Of a stretch of DNA of 64,000 bases, positions 1 to 9,000 are shown piece by piece. This DNA is from Janthinobacterium saanense. Lineage in GTDB: Bacteria > Pseudomonadota > Gammaproteobacteria > Burkholderiales > Burkholderiaceae_D. The DNA is taken from positions 1 to 64,000 of the forward strand of contig NZ_JACHCI010000027.1 of NCBI RefSeq assembly GCF_014200675.1. The letters run 5' to 3'. The notes below the pieces were generated by a model that worked only from the letters and a program-made list of their open reading frames with translations, ran no database searches and was not told the origin of the DNA. How positions within the stretch are numbered: the stretch's first letter is position 1; the number at the start of each line of letters is the position of its first letter. The translations under genes and the position numbers were made by a program.

Positions 1-3000
1 TGCCTACCTTGGCCGTGTTGAAGGCATAGAGTCGCTTGCCGATCGCGGCAAACGCTGGCTCGTAGCTTCTCAGGGCACGCTGAGCAGATTCCACCTGCCA
101 TTCGGCGCTGCGCAGCGCGGAGCGCACGTTGATTTGCTCGCTGGCGTGCGCCGCCTGCAGGCGCTCGAAGCGCTCGACTTCCTGTTTCAGGCCTGCCAGT
201 TCGATGGCGCGCGGGTCGCCCGAGGCAACGGCCGCCGCTTGCTCGAACAGCGAGGCCTCGCCCATGTCGTCCATGCTGCGCAACGTCTTGTCGCCGGAAA
301 AGGCCTGATCGATGAAACGCTGCTTGCGCCCCACCATCTGCCACATGGTCGATTGATAGGTGCCCTTGGTGGTGTACCACTCGATACCCACTTCGGCATT
401 CTGGTTGCCCTGGCGGATGATGCGCCCGTGCGGCTGCTCGACGTCGGCCGGGAACCAGGGCGGGTCCTGATAGTGCAACTTCGCCAGGCGCTTCTGCACG
501 TTCACGCCCGTGCCCATCTTCTTGGCCGAGCCGATCAGCACGCGCAGCTTGCCGCTGCGCATGTCCTTGAACATGCCTTCTTTCTTTGCATCGCTGTTGG
601 CGTCGTCAAACCAGGCGATCTCGTCGCGCGGAATGCCGCCATCGGTCAGGCGCTTGGTGAACGCGGCGCGCGAATTGAAGCCGCGATTCTTCTGCGACTG
701 CTCGCCAAAGCCCATGTTATAAAACACCAGCTGGGTGCTGCCCTTGACGGGCTCGTCGTTGCCGCTGCGGTCCTGATAGACGTTGTCCTTGCCGGCATGG
801 TAGCTGGCCGCGACCTTGTCGCCCATATCCGTGATGATGCTGCCCTCTTCGCCCAGCTGGCCGCCAAAGAAGCGCGGGTCGATGGCGGCGAAGCGGCCGT
901 CCGTGATAATCGAGACGATCGGGTCAGGGTTGTTTGGTTCGTCTTTCGACGGTTTCCAGCGCTTCGACTTCTCGATGCGCGGACCCAGCACATTGGCCAT
1001 GTAGTGCTCAAGGGCATCGCTTGGTGCCACGATGTTCAGGTTCGGCTTGCCGCCGATCAAGTCAGGGCGTTTGACCAGCGCGCCCAGGTGCTCGGACGTC
1101 AGCACGTCCATGAACTGGCGCACGCGGCTCATCAGCTCGGGCACATTATCGAATTTGGCGAAGCGCTCGACCAGCTCGTAACGGCCGGCGGCGTTGGGTT
1201 CTAGCGCCGGCGCGACTTCACCGAACAGGCGCGCCCACGCATCGAAGGAGGCGATGCCGGCGCGGTCCATTTCTTCCGGGGCGAAGTAGCGCATGATCGT
1301 GTACAACTCGCCCATGGTGTTCGTGACGGGCGTGCCGGAGGCAAAGACCATCGCACGGCCAGGGCGCTGCTGCTGCAGCCAGCGCGTCTTGACGTACATA
1401 TCGAGGGCACGCTTCGAGCCGTTCGGGTCGATGCCCTTGATCTGCTGCGAAGTGTGGAAGTCCAGCTTGCGGTACACATGCGCTTCGTCTGCGAATACGA
1501 AATCGACACCGATATCTTCAAATTTCAGGGTCGAATCCTTGCCGCCGGCGCCGATGATGCGGTCAAAGCGCTGGGTGACTGCCTCAATCTGCTGTTCGAG
1601 CTGGCTGCGGCGCACGCGCGCGCCGCTATCCGTTGCCGTGTTCGACAGTTCGATTTCCAGATCGGCCAGGATCTCGTCACGGATGGGCGCCACGGATTCT
1701 TCTTTCACGCCGATGCGCTGGAAGGCATCATGCGTGATGATCACGGCATCGGGGTTGTTCAGGGTCGCGCTGGCGATGAAGGCCTTGCGGCGCTCGGCCG
1801 AAAAGTTCTCATCGTCGGCCACCATGATGTTGGCCAGCGGATACAGTTCCATGAACTCGTTGGAAAACTGCTCCAGCATGTGATTTGGGACCACATACAT
1901 CGGCTTGTTGATCAGGCCCAGGCGCTTTTGCTCCATGCCAGCGGCAATCATCTCGATTGTCTTGCCCGAACCCACCGAATGCGCCAAGTAGGTGTCACCC
2001 GTTTGTACTACGCGCCAGATCGCCCGCTTCTGGTGCGGGTGCAGGGTATAGCGCATGGAGACGCCCGGCAACGTCAGGTGCGACCCATCAAACCGGCGAG
2101 GGGCGATGTTGTTGTAGCGGGCGTTGTACAGCTCGACCAGCTCGCTGGCACGCTCGGAATCGGTCCAGACCCAGCCCTTGAACTTATCCTTGATCTTCTT
2201 GAGCATTTCATTGGCGGCCGTCGTCGCTTCCTGGTCGGTCACCACCTTGTCATCAATCTTAGTGCTGATCTTGACCGAACGGCTGTTGAGCGCCGATTCC
2301 AGCAATTCGGACGGCGAGCGCGCGGCTGTGCCGTATTCGGCACCGGCGCGGCGCTGGCTGCGCAGGTTGCCGCCGTCGACCTGCCAGGTTTCGGTTTTCG
2401 GGTCGAAGGTGACTGCGCCGGCGTCAATTTCCTCCGCAAAGGCGTTGACGTGCGACACTGGCACCCACGAGGCGCCCAGTTTGGCTGAGATTTGCGACGG
2501 GCCCAGCTTTTCCGGCTGGGCGGCCTTCAGCGCCTCCACGTTGCGCGCCAGGCTGGCATCGAGGCGCGCGGCCTGTTCTGCTTCCTCCAGCTTGCTGACG
2601 ACGTCACCGGACAGGTATTCATCGGCCAGCTGCCATGCGCCGGCCGGCGTCTTGTAGACCTGATTGCCCAGCGCCTCGATGGTTTCCTCGCGCGACAGGC
2701 CGATACGGCGGCCGATATCCTCCAGATTCAGGCGGCCCGTGTTATCCAGCGATACCGCCAGGGCGTCGCCGATGGTCTTCACATCGCGGCTGATGGGCTT
2801 GCCGATGGTGCGGCCCAGCAAGAATGGCGACTTGACGATCTCGCCAGCCTCATTGATGGTTTCCATCTGGGTCAGGATGGCCGAATCGTAGTCTTCACGG
2901 AAACGGCGGCGGTTTTTGAAGATACGCGTTTCGGTTTCGACGGTTTTGCCGTCTTCGTCAGTCGATTTGCGTACCTGCACGCGGAAATCATTGATGGGGC

Positions 3001-6000
3001 CGTGTTCCGCGCGGAAGGCGTCATAGGCCTTATTGAGCTTGGCAAGCGCCACTTCCCACTTGCCATCGCTGGCCTGAGCCAGGCGCGTTTCCTGCACCAG
3101 GTCGCGCATGCCCACGTAGCCGGAAAACCATGCTTTGTCCGCAGCGCTCATTTTCATGCCGGCATCGAGGGGATGGCCGACGCCGTTCTCGACGCGCATG
3201 ATGGTGCTATCTTCGGCCAGGTAGACCACGCCCTCGCGCTTGATGCTCGGGTCGAAATCAACCTTCGCCGTCTCGCGTTGCACGCTTTCGGGCGATTGGG
3301 ACAGCACGGAATAGACGTTGGCAGGCAGGCGGCCGACGGCGGCCGCAAACTTGGCATCGAGCTCGGCAGGCGTGCTGTCATAGGCGACGACCGTGTATTG
3401 CTCGCCGCCGCGCCCGTTGGCGTTGATGCGGCGGCCCGCATCGTCCATGTAGCCGGAAATGCGATTCTGGCCCAGGACCATGTCTGGATTGTTGGCAAAA
3501 TACTCATTGACTACAACCGGGCCATCCTGGGTATCGATGGTGGCCACCTTGGCCCAGGGCTGGCCGGCTGGCGTCTCGCCGTCATGGCGCTTGCGCAGGA
3601 AAATGACGTCGGTGACGACGGACGTGCCGGCGTTATCCTCGAATGCCGTCGACGGCAAGCGGATGGCGCCTACCAGGTCGGCGCGCGCCGCCAGGTACTT
3701 GCGCGCCTTGTCGGTCTGCTTGTCCATGGTCCCCTTGCTGGTCACGAACGCCAGCAGGCCGCCCGGGCGCACGCGGTCGATCGACTTGGCAAAGAAGAAA
3801 TCATGCAGCATGAAGCCATGCTTTTCGTAATCTGGATCGGCGAAAATCTGCGTTTGCGAGAACGGCGGATTGCCGATCGCCACGTCAAAGTAGTCTTTCG
3901 GGAATTTGCGCTTGATGAAGTCGTCATGCAGCATGTTTTGCTCAGGCGACAACAAGCGGGCGATCAGGGCGGTCGGGCCGTCGAACTCCACGCCGGTATA
4001 GCGCGAGGTGTTGCGCACGTTCTCGGGCATGAGCATCGAGAACGAGCCGATGCCCATACCGGGCTCGAACACCTTGCCGCCGGTAAAGCCCAGGCGCTGC
4101 ATGCCCTCCCACGTCGAACGGATGATGCCTTCGCTGGTGTAGTGGGCATATTGCGAGGACTGGAGCACCGAACGTTGCCACGCGGCCGGCAGGGCCTCCA
4201 TGCGGCTGGCCAGGCTGCGCCAGTTTGCTTCTTGAATCAGGCTTGGCCAGATCAGGCGCGTCGGCTCCTGCTGTTTGGAAGAGGCCGGCGGAATTGGGAA
4301 CAGCTTGTTGCGAATGGTCGAGGCACCAAAGCCGACGTATTTCGCCAGTTGCGCCTGCTCGGCCGGGGTGGCCGGGCGGTTTTCGCCCTCGATCTTGAGG
4401 GCCAGTTCGATCAGGTCGACATTGCGCTTGGCCGTGTCGAACCAGGAGCCTTCACGGGTCAGTCCGCCAGGGCTGGGGCGGAAGTCGGCAGGAACTCGCT
4501 GGTCACTTCGCTCCACAGCGTCAGGCGATCGGTCGGGAACTGCGTCATTCCCTCGCTCGTGCCCCACGTCTTGTCGCGCATCATCTTGGCCTTGAGCTCG
4601 TCCTCCTGACTCTCGAACGCTTCGAGCATTGTCTCGTCCAGCGCGAGCGCGCGGCTTTCCAGCGCCTCGGACGATAGCGTCGCCGCTTGCGGGTCGCTGT
4701 CCTTCAGCCACCGGCGAATCGATCGCAGGCGTACTGGCTGTAGGGGTGGAATCATGGTGTTGCTCCTTCGTTGCCGCTGGCGCGGGAATGGTTTCAGTAT
4801 CGTTGATTGTTGCCGGCACGGCAAGTGCTGAACGGGAAAGTGCGGTAGCATGCACGGCCTTGGCGGCATGATCGGCCAGATCGACGGCCGGCAGGTCCAC
4901 CGGCATCCAGCGGTTTTGACCCATGGCACCATGTTTGTCGGCTTGGTTGCCGACACGCATCATCAGCGCAATGCCGGACGGGGTGCTTGGCACCATGCCA
5001 CGGATTGCTGTATCGCCGATATGCAGGAAAATGCCGCGCTCTTTCTCTGGATGGAACATAACAAGGCGCACGTCACCGGAACCGGCCACGCCGGACTCGT
5101 TGATGCTCACGGCCTTGATCAGCTTGCCCTTGTCGTCCCGGTAAGGTACGAACCCTTGGGCCTGCAGGGCGCCGGAGACGGCGCGCAGATAGGCTTGCGC
5201 ATCCTTCAGGAAGGCGTCTTTCAAGCCGCCACGCAGGCCGTAATCGGTTTGCTCATTCTTGCCGCCGGCGATTGCCGCCCAGCCATCGATATGGCTCACG
5301 CCCCAGTCAGCACGCAGGACCTTATCGGTCGCCTGCTTGGCCTTGGGCGCGACCTTGACCGTTTCGCCGATCGTGGCGTTCTGCACGTTCGTAGGCTGGG
5401 TATGCGGCGCGGTACCGGCCTGCTCCATGGCATCGATGTCGCTCGTGGAGCTCATGCCCGTGGTGTCGAGGCCTGGGTAATGGCGCACGCCCTCGTAGAA
5501 GCTGCGCAGGAAGGGGCGCACGGCCTCTCCCAGGTCTTCGACCATCGCCTTCGAGAATGCGGAGAACGAACGCACACCGGCCTCGACATAGGCGCCGGCG
5601 ATGGTAATGCCGTCCATCATGAGCTCGGGATCGATGCCGGCATTGATATTGCCCAGTTTCGCCTTCAGGCGCGCGCGCGCCTTCTCGACCGCGTCGGCGG
5701 TAAACAGCTTGTTGCCGGCAAAAGGCGCGGCGGCGGCCGGCGCCTGGGCTTTGGCCTCGAACTGGGCGACCAGGGCGGTGCGCACGTTCCCGCCCAGCTG
5801 GTCCCATGCGCTGTACTGGCCCTGATCGGCGTCCTTACCGATGCCCAGGCCAAGATTCAACAGGGCGTGGTGACGTTCAGCCGGCTGCATATCGGCCCAG
5901 TGCTTGGCGCCGTGCTCGTCGGCCACCTGCGCGGCTGACTTCTCGGTCACCACCGGCATGCTGGACTTGTTGACCTTGTCGCCTTTGTTGTTGATATACC

Positions 6001-9000
6001 ACATTGGGGCGTCGAAATCGCCATCCAACGCCTCGCGCACCAGCGCGTGCTCGCGCGGCGTCATGTCGTCCCACGCTTTCGCGGCCAGATCTGCCCGATC
6101 GACGCGGGCCATGAGCATACGGCGCTTGGCGTCGCGCGCATCCGCCCATTCAGCTTGCGCTTCCTGCGCCGAATGGCGCTTCATATCGTCCGGCGTGGCG
6201 CGCGCGGCGCTGTCCTTCTTGGCTGGCGGTGCGTTCTCAGCTGGTTTGTTGGCCGCTGTCTTGGGCTTGGTCGGCGCTGGGTCTGGGTCAAGGTCCGGGT
6301 CAATGTTGCCGGTCGTCAAATCACGGATGGCCTCATTCGCCGCGGCGTCGTCCATATCCATGTAGTAGTGGTCTTCAACGGCTTGGTTGATTTCGGCTTC
6401 GGTCACGCCGGCGGCCACCGCCTGCTCGATCACGGTGCGGTCCAGGCGATCGTATTTGTTGGCGATCGCCATGACAGGTTGATCATGGGCGTTATTGGCC
6501 ATGAAGAAGCCGTAGGAAAAGCCTTCCGGGGTGACACTGCGCGCATTTTTGGTAGCCATGCTCTTGCCGCCATACAGCTTGTGCATCTTGCTGCCCTCGG
6601 TCGGCTCGACTGGCGCGACAGGCAGATCGCCGTTAAATCGGCCCCACAGCAAGGTTTTCTTCGTGTACGGGTCGCCCAGGTGGTTCGGGTCGAACGACAG
6701 GCGCCATGGTGGCAAGCCGCCCAGGCGCTCGATGCGCCCGACGGGGTTTTCAACCGCCCATACGGCCGGCTTGAAGTATTCGATGGTATTGAGGGTCTGG
6801 TGCACCAGCTTGACGCTGGCCACCGTGCGGCCGTCCGCATCTTTCGCTGCGAAATGGCGGGCGCCGCTGACGGCGAAGTCAGTACATGGCGTCGCCGCCA
6901 GGATGGCGTAAATGTCCATGCCGTCGAAGTCGCCGAACCAGTCGCCGAAAAAGCCGGTCGAGAAATTGTTCACGTCGCCGACATTGGGGTCGGCCTGAAT
7001 GTCGAAGCGGTAGACCTGATAGCCGGCCTCTTCCCATGGCTTCGACCATTCGCCGGATAGATCGAACAGCGACAGCACCACGCGCTGCGCGTTGGCGCTG
7101 CGGATGGTCTGGTCCTGCCCTTGCGCCTGAGCGTGGGCCTTCCATTCCGCGATTATGACTTTAGCCTCGGCGGGCGTCATCCAGCCGTGCTCTTTGTGAT
7201 ACACCTTGGACTTTTCAGCCAGGCGGACCACTTCCCCCTTCTTGGGCGGCTGGAACACGTTGGAGACGGGATGGTCGCCCGCCATCATTTCCGCCTGGGC
7301 GGTATTGAATTCTGTGGCAATCTGGCCCAGCTCGCGCTCGTCGACGCCGACATCGATGTGCTCAGGCGCCGTCGCCTTGGTGTGCATGCCAGCTTCCGCC
7401 GTATTGTCTGGCTGGACGGAGGTGGTAGCGGCCTGCGCTACCGGCGCCGCCGCCGGCGGATGAATGCCGCGCTTGGCGATTTCTTTCTCAATTTTCGGGC
7501 CGCGCGGGCCATCGGCAAAGACGGTGCGCGCCTGCAGCAGCTGCGCATCGCTCATTTCCGTGACCAGCATCTTGTTCAACGCCTGCTTGCTCAGCGCCGG
7601 CGCGGTGTCAGCCGCTGGGGCGGCGGCCGGCGCCGGTGCAAGTGCGGGCGCGAGCTTGGCAAATGGCTTCTTGGTCTTGCCGCTGGCCAGCCAGTTCTTG
7701 AATTCGGCGACTGTGGTTTCGCTGACATTGCGCCCGCCCGCCCAGTTCGGAGCGTAGTTGGCCTGGTAGGCAGCGCGCGCCTGCTCGATCGAATCAAAGC
7801 CCAGCATGACCTTGTGTTCGTCAAACTTGCCGCTCTCGGGCTGCACCTGGTCGACCATGAACACTTTATCGCTGGCGTGGTTCGGGCCGATAAACGTATC
7901 GATGTGGTCCTTGTCGGCGCCGACAGTGCCGCGAATGTAGCCATAGTGGTGCTGCATCGTGTTTTCCCACGGCTGGCCAGCCTTATCGACGCCGGAACGG
8001 GTCGAACTCACGGGATTTTCGATCGAAATGTCCAGGCCATGCAGGCGCACATGCGCCTTTTTATAGTTGCCGGCTTCTTTCTGGGCATCCGTCGGTGGTG
8101 CCACGTCATTGAGCGGCGAGGTAGCGGCGGCATGCGCTGCCACGTCGAGCGGCGCGGCGCTGGCTAGTACGCTGCGCGCGCCATTCGACGCCATGGGCGA
8201 TACAAGCCCCTCGGCCTCCATGCTTTCCAGCATGCGGGCCGCACGGTTGTACCCGACGCGCAGGTGTTGTTGCAGCTTCGCAATACTGGCATTGCCCGTG
8301 GTCCGTACAAATTCACGGGATTGCGCCAGCAAGATATCGCTTTCCTGCTGCTGTTGCTGCACGGGAGCTGATGACGCTAGAGGGGCGGCGGCCTCGGTGG
8401 CTTGTGTGGCAACCGGCATCTGGGCGGTGGCAGGAACCAGCGCCGGCGTGATGGCAGGTTGGGCTTGCGTCTGCTTGGCCATGGCGGCCACGTAGTGGGA
8501 TTTTTGCGCGGTGCTGAGCTTGAAAATCTTGGTTGAGCCCGGCTTGTGCAGCACCGTGCCGTTCGCGGTCTTGAGGCGCATGCCGGCGGCGATGGCGGCA
8601 TCAACCGCTTGCGTATTGGGCGCACTGGGCGCGGGTACGGCTGGCTTGCGTTCCGGAACTGCCTCGATCAGCTCATTTGGCGCGCTGGGCAGGGGGGCGG
8701 CGGCCAGGTTGGCAGCATCAATTTCCTGGTGGTCAATCTCGTTGAGCACAGGCACACGGTATCCTTCGCGCTTGAGCGCGGCGGCAAAGGCGTCTTTCTT
8801 CCCTTCCGCAGGGATGGCCTCATCGGCCAGTACGGTATCGCGCAGCGCCGCCCGGTTGGACAGGGACCGGGCCTGGGTATCGCGCTCCACGCGCGTATTC
8901 ACGTCTTCCAGTACCTGCTGCTGGCGAACCAGGTCGTCTTGCTGACGCTGGTCTTCATCGGCTTGCAGCATTGCTTCGATTTCGGCGCGCTCGGCTGCAT

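Noticed and set aside
134..4609. Long plus-strand ORFs opposite the giant gene (for example 134-1204, 1454-2488, 2492-4609)
   Set aside because: They are antisense shadows of a GC-rich minus-strand gene whose domains are clear; their His/Arg/Gly-rich composition has no known fold.
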